Positions 1 through 7,550 of a stretch of DNA of 64,000 nucleotides are shown one piece after another. Under the pieces are notes generated by a model that worked only from the letters and a program-made list of their open reading frames with translations, ran no database searches and was not told the DNA's origin. The stretch covers positions 3,534,001-3,598,000 of the forward strand of contig NZ_CP070499.1 in the NCBI RefSeq assembly GCF_016925615.1, written 5' to 3'. The stretch is from Natronosporangium hydrolyticum (GTDB lineage: Bacteria > Actinomycetota > Actinomycetes > Mycobacteriales > Micromonosporaceae). How positions within the stretch are numbered: position 1 is the first letter of the stretch; each line of letters starts with the position of its first letter. The position numbers and the translations under genes are program-made.

Positions 1-186
1 CGGCAGCGCCGCCCCGAGCCGGCTGGGCGGTGCGGCGAACAGCACCGTGAGCGCACCGGTGAGGCCCACCAGCGACCGCATGGCCAGGCCCGCCCGAGTG
101 GTTCGACCTGCCCAGGCCCGGAGCTGGGCCGCGTAGTGGAGCATCCGTTCCAGCAGCGGATGGCGCAGGCCGGATCGACGGTTCAT
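1..186 (-). CDS. Membrane protein of the MoxR operon, 5' part only
   Basis: The first 62 codons of a gene that continues beyond the left window edge. Its ATG overlaps the TGA of the DUF58 gene (ATGA at 183-186), so it is the next cistron of the same minus-strand operon. The visible N-terminus is basic (MNRRSGLRHPLLERM) and is followed by a hydrophobic stretch around residues 38-52 that looks like a first membrane segment. MoxR/DUF58 operons of actinobacteria often end with membrane proteins such as RDD or SpoIIM-like families. Too little is visible to assign a family here. Confidence 0.6.
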   Translation of the reverse strand, partial: MNRRSGLRHPLLERMLHYAAQLRAWAGRTTRAGLAMRSLVGLTGALTVLFAAPPSRLGAALP

Positions 187-1496
187 CGCGCCATCACCCG
201 CGCGGTGGTGGCGAGCCGGGCCACATGCCGCAGCATCAGGTCGAGGCTGCCGGCCCCCTGCCAGGGTTCGACCGGCACTCCGGCGGCCCGGAGCCGGCCG
301 ATGGTGTTTGCCCGCTCTACCTGCCAGAGTCGGGTCGCGACCGAGGTCCACGCTCCCTCGACCGGCGGGCGTACCTGCTCCGGCAGCGTGTCCACGGTGA
401 CCAGGGAACGGCCGGTGCGGGTCAGCGTCGCGAGCAGCTGGGCACTCTGCAGGTCCAGCAACGGCGTCAGCACGATCACCAGTGCGGTGGGCGGTTTGAG
501 GCCGCTGCTCAGCAGCCGGGTGTTGGGGGCGAAGCCGGTCGGGGTGCGGTCGGTCGCCACCAACCACTCCAGCGCGGACAGGTACTGCCGGCGCCCGGTG
601 CCGGCGCGCAGCCGGCGCAGCCGCTGACCGTACTCGACCAGCGCCACCCGGTCGCCCTGGTGGGCGAAGTGTTCGGTGATCGCCGCAGCGGCGCGAACCG
701 TCCGGTCGAGCACGCTGTCGCCGCCGCCGAGACCGCCCGGCACTCCGGCCTCTAGCCGGACATCCAGCAGCAGCAACACTTCGGCGTCGCGTTCGGCGAA
801 GGTGGTGTTGACATGCGGCTGACCGGTGCGCTGGGTGACCCGCCAGTTCAACCGGCGCAGCCGGTCACCGGGTTGAAAGAGTCGGACGTCGGCCAGCTCC
901 CCGCCCTCGCCGGGGCGTCGGGAACGGTGCTGGCCGACGATGCCACCGGCGCGCGGCATGGCCTGCTCGGCGTCGAAGCTCTCGGCCGCCGGGTACACCG
1001 CCAGCGGCAGCGCCGGCAGCGGCTCGCCGTCGGCTACGAGCAACCCGTCACAGGCGACGGTCCGCGCGACCGCGGGCCCCAGCCGGTACCTCCCCCACCG
1101 CCGCGCGGTGCCCTGCAACAGCAGGCCGGTGGTGGTGCCGGCGGGGAGGGCGGCGGCGTAGTACCCGACCCCGTGCCGGGGGGTGATCCACGGCGGCAGC
1201 TGCGCATGCACCACACACAGCAGCGGGTACGGGGTGTCGTTGTCGACCCGGACCCGGCCGACCACCGGGCCGCCCTCGACGCTGGTGGGCTCGTCGAGTA
1301 GCAGCTTCGCGGCCGGCGGCTGCCCGGGGCGGCGACGCAGCGCCAGGGCGGTCCCCACCGCCACCGGCACCGCCAACAGCACCAGCTCCCGGGTGCCCAG
1401 TAACGCCGCCGTGAGCAGCGTCAACGCCACGACCAGGGTGGCCCGGTAGAGCGCCCGGGTGGGCCGCCAGCCGGCGCCGGCGACGGGTGTGCTCAC
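183..1496 (-). CDS. DUF58 domain protein (MoxR-associated)
   Basis: A 437-residue protein starting at a GTG that overlaps the MoxR stop (GTGA, 1493-1496). A longer reading upstream exists but runs through the ATPase gene. Two adjacent hydrophobic segments near residues 15-50 give a membrane anchor. A central region then leads into the DUF58 signature, seen here as FQPGDRLRRLNWRVTQRTG followed by a VWA-like stretch (LLLLDVRLE). DUF58 proteins are partners of MoxR AAA+ ATPases, thought to act in chaperone-like maturation of surface or metal-binding proteins. The substrate is unknown. Co-transcribed with the ATPase and two further membrane proteins. Confidence 0.85.
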   Translation of the reverse strand: MSTPVAGAGWRPTRALYRATLVVALTLLTAALLGTRELVLLAVPVAVGTALALRRRPGQPPAAKLLLDEPTSVEGGPVVGRVRVDNDTPYPLLCVVHAQLPPWITPRHGVGYYAAALPAGTTTGLLLQGTARRWGRYRLGPAVARTVACDGLLVADGEPLPALPLAVYPAAESFDAEQAMPRAGGIVGQHRSRRPGEGGELADVRLFQPGDRLRRLNWRVTQRTGQPHVNTTFAERDAEVLLLLDVRLEAGVPGGLGGGDSVLDRTVRAAAAITEHFAHQGDRVALVEYGQRLRRLRAGTGRRQYLSALEWLVATDRTPTGFAPNTRLLSSGLKPPTALVIVLTPLLDLQSAQLLATLTRTGRSLVTVDTLPEQVRPPVEGAWTSVATRLWQVERANTIGRLRAAGVPVEPWQGAGSLDLMLRHVARLATTARVMAR

Positions 1497-2566
1497 CGGC
1501 CGACTCCCTGGTGGTAGCGGTGCACCGGATCGTCGGGGTCGGGCCGGCTCGCCGGCACGGGGGCACCACCGCCCGTTTCGGTGCCCTGGTAAACCGGGAG
1601 GGAGTCCGAGGCGGGGACCGCCACCTGGTCGCAGATCTCGGCGACCACCTCGGCCGGGTCGAGCTGCCGCAGCCACATCTCCGGCCGGAGCGTGATCCGG
1701 TGCGCCAACGCGGCTGGTGCGACGTGCTTGACGTCCTCTGGGGTGACGTAGCCGCGGCCGGCCATCGCTGCCCGGGCCCGGGCGACCAGCAGCAGCGCCA
1801 GCGAACCGCGGGGCGAGGCACCGACCTGGACGCTGCGGTGTTCGCGGGTCGCGGCGACCAGGTCCACAAGGTACGCGCAGACCGAATCCTCCACCGCCAC
1901 ATCCTCCATCGCCAGCTGTGCCCGGCGCAGGGTGGTGAGGTCGATGACTGGTTCCAGTATGGCTTGTTCGCGGCGGCGGGCCATCCGGCGTTGCAGCACT
2001 GCCCGCTCCTCCACCCGCTCGGGGTACCCGAAGGAGACCCGCAGCAGGAACCGGTCCAGCTGCGCCTCGGGCAGCGGATAGGTGCCTTCGTACTCGATCG
2101 GGTTGGCGGTCGCGAGCACGTGGAACGGCGCCGGCAGCGGGTAGGTCCGCCCTTCGACGCTGACCTGCTGCTCCTGCATCGCCTCCAGCAGCGCCGACTG
2201 GGTCTTCGGCGGCGTCCGGTTGATCTCGTCGGCGAGCAGCAGGTTGGTGAAGACCGGCCCGGCCCGAAACTCGAACTCACGCTCTCGCTGGTCAAAGTAG
2301 AACGCGCCGGTGACGTCGGCGGGCAACAAGTCAGGAGTGAACTGCAGCCGCCGGAACTCCATGCCCAGGCTCTGTGCGAAGCATCGGGCGGTCAGCGTCT
2401 TGGCCAGCCCGGGATAGTCTTCAAGCAGAACGTGCCCGCCGGCGAGCACCCCGGCGAGGATCAGCTCCAGCGGCTCACGCTTGCCGACGATCACGGTGCC
2501 GACCTGGTCCAGCACCGCCCGGGCGTGACGCGACACCTCGGGCAGCGGCAGCGGTTCGTCGCTCAT
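1493..2566 (-). CDS. MoxR family AAA+ ATPase
   Basis: A 357-residue MoxR-type ATPase. The Walker A region reads LLEDYPGLAKT and Walker B reads LLLADEINRTPPKTQSALLEAMQE-type, both typical of MoxR. Arginine-finger and sensor regions follow (PLPEAQLDRFLLR). The ribosome-binding site GAGGAG lies inside the end of the preceding gene, which stops 1 base upstream, so the two are translationally linked. MoxR ATPases work with DUF58/VWA proteins as a folding or insertion machine at the membrane. A second, separate MoxR module lies at 28952-31874. Confidence 0.93.
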   Translation of the reverse strand: MSDEPLPLPEVSRHARAVLDQVGTVIVGKREPLELILAGVLAGGHVLLEDYPGLAKTLTARCFAQSLGMEFRRLQFTPDLLPADVTGAFYFDQREREFEFRAGPVFTNLLLADEINRTPPKTQSALLEAMQEQQVSVEGRTYPLPAPFHVLATANPIEYEGTYPLPEAQLDRFLLRVSFGYPERVEERAVLQRRMARRREQAILEPVIDLTTLRRAQLAMEDVAVEDSVCAYLVDLVAATREHRSVQVGASPRGSLALLLVARARAAMAGRGYVTPEDVKHVAPAALAHRITLRPEMWLRQLDPAEVVAEICDQVAVPASDSLPVYQGTETGGGAPVPASRPDPDDPVHRYHQGVGR

Positions 2567-2567
2567 G

Positions 2568-3065
2568 TCAGATCTCCTCTATCCGCGTGGTGAGCCGGCT
2601 CAGCTCGGCAGGGCTCGGGGTGGCGGTGGCGGGTGGGGCGGCGAGGAAGTCGGCGAGGTCGGCGCCGAGCACCTCCCGGGCCCGGGCCGGGTCGCGGCTA
2701 AGGCTGACGCCGTGTCGCTGCCACAGCCGCTGCCCGACCAGGGTGACCAACCGCGGGTGGACGACCCGCGCATACCACGCCGGGTCGCCGTGGGTGGTGG
2801 CCAGCCGCCACTCCCAGCGTTCCATTTGCCGGTACGGCCGCTGCTGCGTCTCCGGTTCCGCCAGCGACACCGGGCGCAGCGGTTCGGCCGGGTCGCCCCG
2901 GGCGCCCAGCAGCGCGAACAGCACGAGCAGGGCGGTGCAGCTCAGCCAGAGTTGCCAGTACGGCGCGTGCAGGCCGCCGACGGCCAGCGCCAGGTAGATG
3001 AAGGCGCTGGCGAGCAGGCCGAGCCCGGCGGCGCCGGCGGCCCGACGGGCGAGTCGTCCGGTCAC
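2568..3065 (-). CDS. Small membrane protein of the MoxR operon
   Basis: A 165-residue protein with two hydrophobic segments (about residues 10-30 and 37-54) followed by a soluble tail of about 110 residues. The tail contains a Trp/Arg-rich stretch and ends in a helical segment. I do not recognise a named domain. Its ATG overlaps the stop of the DUF4129 gene (ATGA at 3062-3065), and its stop is 1 base from the MoxR start. It occupies the place where related operons often carry a DUF4350 or similar membrane component, which suggests a structural role in the MoxR complex (inference). Confidence 0.75.
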   Translation of the reverse strand: MTGRLARRAAGAAGLGLLASAFIYLALAVGGLHAPYWQLWLSCTALLVLFALLGARGDPAEPLRPVSLAEPETQQRPYRQMERWEWRLATTHGDPAWYARVVHPRLVTLVGQRLWQRHGVSLSRDPARAREVLGADLADFLAAPPATATPSPAELSRLTTRIEEI

Positions 3066-3808
3066 CGCATCCGCTCCGCGGGTTGGCCGGCACCGAGCTG
3101 ACCGGTGCCGAGCTGGTCGGCACCGAGCTGGCCGGCGATGTCGGCGAGCGCGGCGCGGGCGCGGGTCACCAGCTCCGCCCGAACCGCGTCGGGGGCGTAG
3201 CGGGCTGACCGGTAGGCGTCCGCGAGCTCGGCCAGGGTCTCGTCGCTGACCTGGTGCGCCGCGAGCAACCGGGCCACCAGGTCGGCGGGGGTGTCGGCGG
3301 CGTACCGGGGGGTGCCGGCCTCGGCGGCGACCCGCTCAAGTCGCAGCCAGCAGGCGATGACCACCCGGCGCGGGTCGCCGCCGGCGTCGAGGTCAGCCAG
3401 GCCGGCGGTGACCGCGTCTCGGACGGCTTCGGCCCGCAACGCCCCGTCGGGCTGGCTGGCAGCGCGGTGGTGGACCGGCCGGCGCACGATCCGTTCGGTG
3501 AGTAGGTAACGCACCAGCAGGAAGAGCACGGTGCCCACGGCGGTGGTGACCACCAGCAGCCCGAACAGCGTCACCGGCCAGGTGAGCCAGCCTGGGAAAT
3601 CGGTGCTGACGAACTCTTCGGTCGACCGGACCGGCACGCCGGTCGGCTCACCCTGCCCGTCGTCGGGCGACTCGACCAGGGCTGGCTCTTCTTCCGGTGG
3701 CGGGGCCAGCCCACCGGTGAGCCCGGGGCCGGCCGCGGCGACACCGGCCAGGCCGAGGCCCACGGCGACCAGCAGGATCGGCAGCAGCCGCCGCAACCTG
3801 TCGACCAT
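3062..3808 (-). CDS. DUF4129 domain membrane protein
   Basis: A 248-residue protein from the ATG at 3808, chosen because GGGGAG lies 7 bases upstream and the N-terminus then begins with a membrane or signal segment (residues 7-27). A second hydrophobic segment near residues 85-110 precedes the C-terminal DUF4129 region (VIACWLRLERVAAEAG, then TPADLVARLL and LADAYRSARYAPD), which is characteristic of the family. It is the first gene of the operon running toward position 1 and is separated from the cellulase gene by the hairpin at 3865-3898. The C-terminus has a short GQLG-type repeat (GADQLGTGQLGAGQ). Confidence 0.8.
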   Translation of the reverse strand: MVDRLRRLLPILLVAVGLGLAGVAAAGPGLTGGLAPPPEEEPALVESPDDGQGEPTGVPVRSTEEFVSTDFPGWLTWPVTLFGLLVVTTAVGTVLFLLVRYLLTERIVRRPVHHRAASQPDGALRAEAVRDAVTAGLADLDAGGDPRRVVIACWLRLERVAAEAGTPRYAADTPADLVARLLAAHQVSDETLAELADAYRSARYAPDAVRAELVTRARAALADIAGQLGADQLGTGQLGAGQPAERMR

Positions 3809-3864
3809 CGCACTCCCCGGCACCCGACGCTGTGTGACCTCCACCATAGCCGCCGTAACCGCGG

Positions 3865-3898
3865 GTGCCCCGCCCCCGCATGGGCGGGGGCGGGGCAC
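3865..3898. terminator. Intrinsic-type hairpin between the GH48 gene and the MoxR operon
   Basis: A perfect 15-bp stem, GTGCCCCGCCCCCGC (3865-3879) against 3884-3898, with loop ATGG. It starts 23 bases after the cellulase stop and lies upstream of the DUF4129 start. There is no T-run, as is usual for actinobacterial terminators. It most likely ends the cellulase transcript. Confidence 0.75.
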
Positions 3899-3921
3899 TG
3901 TTACTGAGTCGCGACAGCAGC

Positions 3922-6852
3922 TCAGCCGTTGGGGAACAGCAGGGCGTAGTCGGCGAAGGCCATCGCCACGTCCATCTGCGCCCAGCTCCGGTGGTACTCG
4001 AAGGTCGGCACCGGGGCGTTGTCCGGGTCCTGGGCGTAGGCCAGCACCTGGTCGATGTTCGGGTCGTCGGCGTAGAACGACCGCAGGTCGTAGAAGGTCA
4101 CGCCGGGCTCGACCAGCTCGCCGTTGCCCATCTGACCGCTGAACCCGGACGGGATGAACGGCCCGTCCTCGAAGCCCGGCGGGTCATTGTGAACATCCAG
4201 GAACCGCTCGTAGTCCGGCCGCTCCTCGGTCACCGTGACACCGAGGTCGCCCATGTTGGCGTAGAGCGCCTCGATCAGCCCGAGCGCGGTCTCCTGGGCG
4301 TCGGTGTCCCCGGTCGCCGCGGCGTACCACAGCAGGGTCCGGGCGTACGCGGCGGTGACGCCGACGTCCTGGTTGTGCGCGACCACCTCGACGTTCAGGT
4401 TCGGGTTCTGGTGGCCCAGCGGGTCGGACGGGTCCCAGGTGGTGGGTGCGCCGCTCCACGCCATCTCCGCCGGCACCGCGTACTCGCCGTCGGCGCCGAT
4501 GGTGGTCTCGCTGATCGCCCACGGCGCCCACCGCTCCAGCACCTGCTCGGCGCGCTCGTCGCCGGTCAGGTAGAGGTACTCGGCGAGCCGCTGCAGCGAC
4601 CACACCTGCATACCGAACCAGCCGTTGCTGCCCGGGTCCTTGTAGACGGGGTGCTCGTCGTAGAACATCCCGTAGAAGGTGGGCGTACCCGCCGGCGGGG
4701 TGCCATAGTGGCCACCCCAGCTGTTGGTGGCGCCACCGGCGATGCCGCCCTCGGAGGACTGCAGCCACAGGTAGAACTCGATGGTGCGCTCCAGGCTGTT
4801 CTCCCAGTCCGACACGAAGGTCGGCGAGGAGGTCTGCAGCGCCGGTTCGGTCACCATCGCGTACGCCGACATCGGGTTCTGGTATCCGAAGTGGTTGTGG
4901 CTGGAGCCGATCCGCCAGGACCAGTCGTTACTCGGGTACGAACCGCCCCAGGAGTAGTACCAGGAGAGCAGGTAGTGTGCCGAATCCCGGCCGCTGCCCG
5001 CCGGGCACTCCGTGGCGCCGACGCAGTTGCCGATCTCCTTGAAGTACTTGTCGAACAGCGAGTACCGCAGGTAGTCGCCCATCTTGGCGGCGTCGTCAAT
5101 AGTGCCGGAGACCTGCGACTCGTTGCCCTGCTCCCGGGCCCAGGTCAAGGCCCAGTATGCAGACTGGATGGCGCGCGCGTCGGCGTCCGGGGCGTTGGTG
5201 TAGCGCCACTGCTCGGCGCCGCCCTCCGGGTCGTCGATGAAGAGCGGCAGGAAGCCGTTCGAGCCACCGAAGTCGAAGGTCTCACACGACGGGTGCGGGA
5301 CCGTCTCCCAGACCGACTCCTGCTCACCACGCTGGAAGGTGTTGATGTACGACGGTGAGGTGGTGCCGTCGCCGCAGTGGCCGTACCCATAGGCGTTGTC
5401 CACGTCGAGCAGCCAGTGCATGCCATAGATCTCACCGGTGCCGTGGGTGGACTGCAGCTCCGAACGCAGCGGGTCGTCGCCGACCGGGACGGTGTCGTCT
5501 AGCACGCTGGGGTACATGCTGGGTTGCGGGTGCTCGGCGGCGTAGATGGCGTCACCGGCCGCGCCCGCGCTGGGCTGGTCGTCGCTGCCCGGGATGATGT
5601 AGGTCTCCATGGTCTGCCAGGCCGCGTTGAACGGCTGCCAGTCCTCAGTGAGCTTTCCGTAGTAGGCCTCCATCCACAGCCAGAAGCTGAACGCCTCCGA
5701 GGTGGTGACGTGGCCGTAGTCGGGCGCCTCCACGATCAGCGTCTCGATCGAGTGGTACGGAATCCCGTGCGAGCTGAAGTAGCCGGAGTTCTTGACCTTG
5801 TCGTACTGCTCCAGGAACCGGTCCACCCACACCTCGTCGTCGCCACCGCTGGTCAGCGAGTTGACGGTGACGGTCGCGGCGATGTGGCCGGTGGCGTTGC
5901 TGGTGAACTCGGCGCTGCTGCCGCCGGTGCCCTCGGCCGCGGCGACCACCACCGACTGCGGCTGGTCCCAGTCGGCGCTGGTGAAGGTCAGCTGCGCGCC
6001 CTCCTCGAGGGTGAACCCGGTCCCGCCCGAGCTCTGCTCGGTGGTCACGGTGACCGTGCCGGCCGGCTCGTGGGAGAGGCTCACCTCATAGCCGCCGCTG
6101 CCACCCTCGGTGAAGTTGACCGTGTTGAGGCTGGTCACCACAGTCGGCTCAGCGCTGGCGTCGACCACCACTGTGACCTCGTCGGTGGCGGCCTGGTCCT
6201 GGTCGTCGACGGCGCGGGCCCCGAGCACGTAGCTGCCGGCCGGCAGGCCCTCGTGCGTGAAGCTGTACGGGGCGCTGGTGTCGCTGCCGGCGAGGTTGCC
6301 GTTGATGTAGAACTCGACCCGGTCGACGCTGCCTTCGTCGCTGCTGGCGGTCGCCTCGACGGTGACGTCCGCCGGGGCGGTGAAGGAAGCTCCGTCGGCC
6401 GGGCTACTGATCGACACCTCCGGGGGAGCCGTCTGCTGCTCACCGGTGCACTCCACGCCGTTCAGGAAGAACGTGGTGGGGGGCGGGTTGGAGCCGCTGT
6501 AGCTGCCGTTGAAGCCGAGCGTCACCGAACCGTTGGCGGGGATGTTCGCGTTCCACGATTCGTTGGTAGCGGTGACTTCGGAGCCAGACTGCGACCAGAC
6601 CGCGGTCCAGCCGTTGGTGATCTGCTGGTTGCCGGGGAAGCTGAACGTGAGCGTCCAGCCGTTGATCGCACTGCCATGGTTGTTGATCGTGACGTCGGCG
6701 CCGAAGCCGCCGCCACCGTCCCACGCATTGGTGTAGTCGACCGTGCAGGCGCTCTGCGCATGCGCCGGGGTCGCCGGCGCGGCCGCCAGCCCGGCGGCCA
6801 ACAGCGCTCCGGCCGCGAGCACCGCGGTCCAACGCCGTCTTGAACGGATCAT
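3922..6852 (-). CDS. Secreted GH48 cellulase with N-terminal CBM2
   Basis: A 976-residue exported cellulase starting at the ATG at 6852, behind a GAGGAG site. Order of parts: signal peptide (about 1-32, ending AHA); CBM2 cellulose-binding domain (about 35-135, framed by Cys36 and Cys135 with Trp66, Trp82 and Trp100); Ig-like domain (about 144-232); a second beta-rich domain, Calx-beta-like (about 234-335); GH48 catalytic module (about 340-976). Glu375 (EAPDYG) and Glu386 (TTSEAF) have the 11-residue spacing of Glu44 and the catalytic acid Glu55 of Cel48F. GH48 enzymes are processive cellobiohydrolases cutting from reducing ends. It stands alone; three CebR-type boxes lie upstream. Confidence 0.95.
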   Translation of the reverse strand: MIRSRRRWTAVLAAGALLAAGLAAAPATPAHAQSACTVDYTNAWDGGGGFGADVTINNHGSAINGWTLTFSFPGNQQITNGWTAVWSQSGSEVTATNESWNANIPANGSVTLGFNGSYSGSNPPPTTFFLNGVECTGEQQTAPPEVSISSPADGASFTAPADVTVEATASSDEGSVDRVEFYINGNLAGSDTSAPYSFTHEGLPAGSYVLGARAVDDQDQAATDEVTVVVDASAEPTVVTSLNTVNFTEGGSGGYEVSLSHEPAGTVTVTTEQSSGGTGFTLEEGAQLTFTSADWDQPQSVVVAAAEGTGGSSAEFTSNATGHIAATVTVNSLTSGGDDEVWVDRFLEQYDKVKNSGYFSSHGIPYHSIETLIVEAPDYGHVTTSEAFSFWLWMEAYYGKLTEDWQPFNAAWQTMETYIIPGSDDQPSAGAAGDAIYAAEHPQPSMYPSVLDDTVPVGDDPLRSELQSTHGTGEIYGMHWLLDVDNAYGYGHCGDGTTSPSYINTFQRGEQESVWETVPHPSCETFDFGGSNGFLPLFIDDPEGGAEQWRYTNAPDADARAIQSAYWALTWAREQGNESQVSGTIDDAAKMGDYLRYSLFDKYFKEIGNCVGATECPAGSGRDSAHYLLSWYYSWGGSYPSNDWSWRIGSSHNHFGYQNPMSAYAMVTEPALQTSSPTFVSDWENSLERTIEFYLWLQSSEGGIAGGATNSWGGHYGTPPAGTPTFYGMFYDEHPVYKDPGSNGWFGMQVWSLQRLAEYLYLTGDERAEQVLERWAPWAISETTIGADGEYAVPAEMAWSGAPTTWDPSDPLGHQNPNLNVEVVAHNQDVGVTAAYARTLLWYAAATGDTDAQETALGLIEALYANMGDLGVTVTEERPDYERFLDVHNDPPGFEDGPFIPSGFSGQMGNGELVEPGVTFYDLRSFYADDPNIDQVLAYAQDPDNAPVPTFEYHRSWAQMDVAMAFADYALLFPNG

Positions 6853-6979
6853 CTTGAGGCTCTCCTCGCGAGATGTGAGTGGACGCGGCGCCGCCGAGTC
6901 AGCGGCGGCCGGCCGCGGAGACCAGTGCGTGGCTGGTGTGGCTCCCGTCACGCGAGTGATGACCATCATGATTCTGCCA

Positions 6980-6993
6980 TGGGAGCGCTTCCA
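6980..6993. promoter_or_regulatory. CebR-type operator 1 (cellulase promoter)
   Basis: TGGGAGCGCTTCCA differs by one base from the perfect palindrome TGGGAGCGCTCCCA bound by the LacI-family cellobiose regulator CebR. The symmetry extends outward to 6975-6998. It lies about 130 bp upstream of the cellulase start, so repression relieved by cello-oligosaccharides is likely (inference from known CebR boxes). Confidence 0.85.
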
Positions 6994-7103
6994 TGGCAAC
7001 CTCGATTACCACCGATTCGTTACCGGATGGTGAGACGAGGATTTCGATCACGTTAGGACCTTCCCTTGGCGGCGCACAGCCGCTACAGTCCCGAGTAAGT
7101 CGA

Positions 7104-7117
7104 TGGGAGCGCTTCCA
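7104..7117. promoter_or_regulatory. CebR-type operator 2
   Basis: TGGGAGCGCTTCCA, the same 14-mer as operator 1. Flanking symmetry (GTCGA on the left, TCGAC on the right) extends it to 7099-7122. It lies 124 bp from operator 1, a distance that would allow looping by a tetrameric repressor or control of a second transcript. Confidence 0.85.
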
Positions 7118-7273
7118 TCGACGGGAGTAGCGACCGGCGGCGGGCCTCGCCCGGACACCGCCGCCAGTCGCACCACCCCTAGGGAGGTGATACCACCACC
7201 ACTCGCGTGGCCATGGCTCCCGCGCGATTTATGCGCCACAGCGGACATCAGTCCGACTGCGGTGCGGTACCAC

Positions 7274-7306
7274 CGTGGGGGCGGGGTCGCCCTCCCCGCC
7301 CCCACG
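7274..7306. terminator. Perfect 13-bp hairpin
   Basis: CGTGGGGGCGGGG (7274-7286) pairs perfectly with 7294-7306 around the 7-base loop TCGCCCT. Its G/C composition and shape resemble the terminator after the cellulase gene. No gene ends just before it on either strand, so the transcript it would terminate is unknown. Confidence 0.6.
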
Positions 7307-7336
7307 ACACACATCCAGCCGGCGACCGGCAGGGTT

Positions 7337-7379
7337 TTCAGCCCGAGGGGCGTTCAACCCGATGGGCCTTTCAACCCGA
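7337..7379. repeat. Three direct repeats of TTCAACCCGA
   Basis: TTCAGCCCGA at 7337-7346, TTCAACCCGA at 7353-7362 and TTCAACCCGA at 7370-7379, spaced 16 and 17 bp. The regular spacing suggests an iteron-like binding site next to CebR box 3. The regulator is unknown. Confidence 0.5.
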
Positions 7380-7411
7380 CCTCACCGCCGATGGTTGCGA
7401 CATGGGCGCCT

Positions 7412-7425
7412 TGGGAGCGCTCCCA
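7412..7425. promoter_or_regulatory. CebR-type operator 3 (perfect palindrome)
   Basis: TGGGAGCGCTCCCA is the exact consensus. The perfect symmetry extends to 18 bp (7410-7427). It lies about 125 bp upstream of the folP2-like gene and about 300 bp from operator 2. Confidence 0.85.
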
Positions 7426-7550
7426 AGCATTTTACCACGTCACCAGGCATAACGGCCCTCCCGTGAACGGCCCAACGGATCTCGTCAACCGGCGGACTCC
7501 TACCTCCTTACCGGCCCGACCCCACAGCCGGTGGTCTAGGGTCCGAGATC

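Larger units (their letters stand above)
6853..7550. other. 698-bp regulatory region between the cellulase and folP2-like genes
   Basis: No convincing protein gene. It holds three 14-bp CebR-type palindromes (6980, 7104, 7412), a perfect 13-bp hairpin (7274-7306) and a triple TTCAACCCGA repeat (7337-7379). A strong Shine-Dalgarno-like string, AGGGAGGTGAT, begins near 7181. The nearest in-frame starts (GTG 7207, ATG 7237) are too far away, and the reading frames behind them have no recognisable protein character. Confidence 0.6.

Noticed and set aside
7048-7314. 88-codon minus-strand frame in the same region
   Set aside because: No ribosome site, covers a CebR palindrome and hairpin, no family resemblance.
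7207-7452. 81-codon frame after the AGGGAGGTGAT string in the cellulase upstream region
   Set aside because: The start is 16 bases or more from the ribosome-like string, the frame crosses the perfect hairpin and the CebR box, and the peptide is low complexity.
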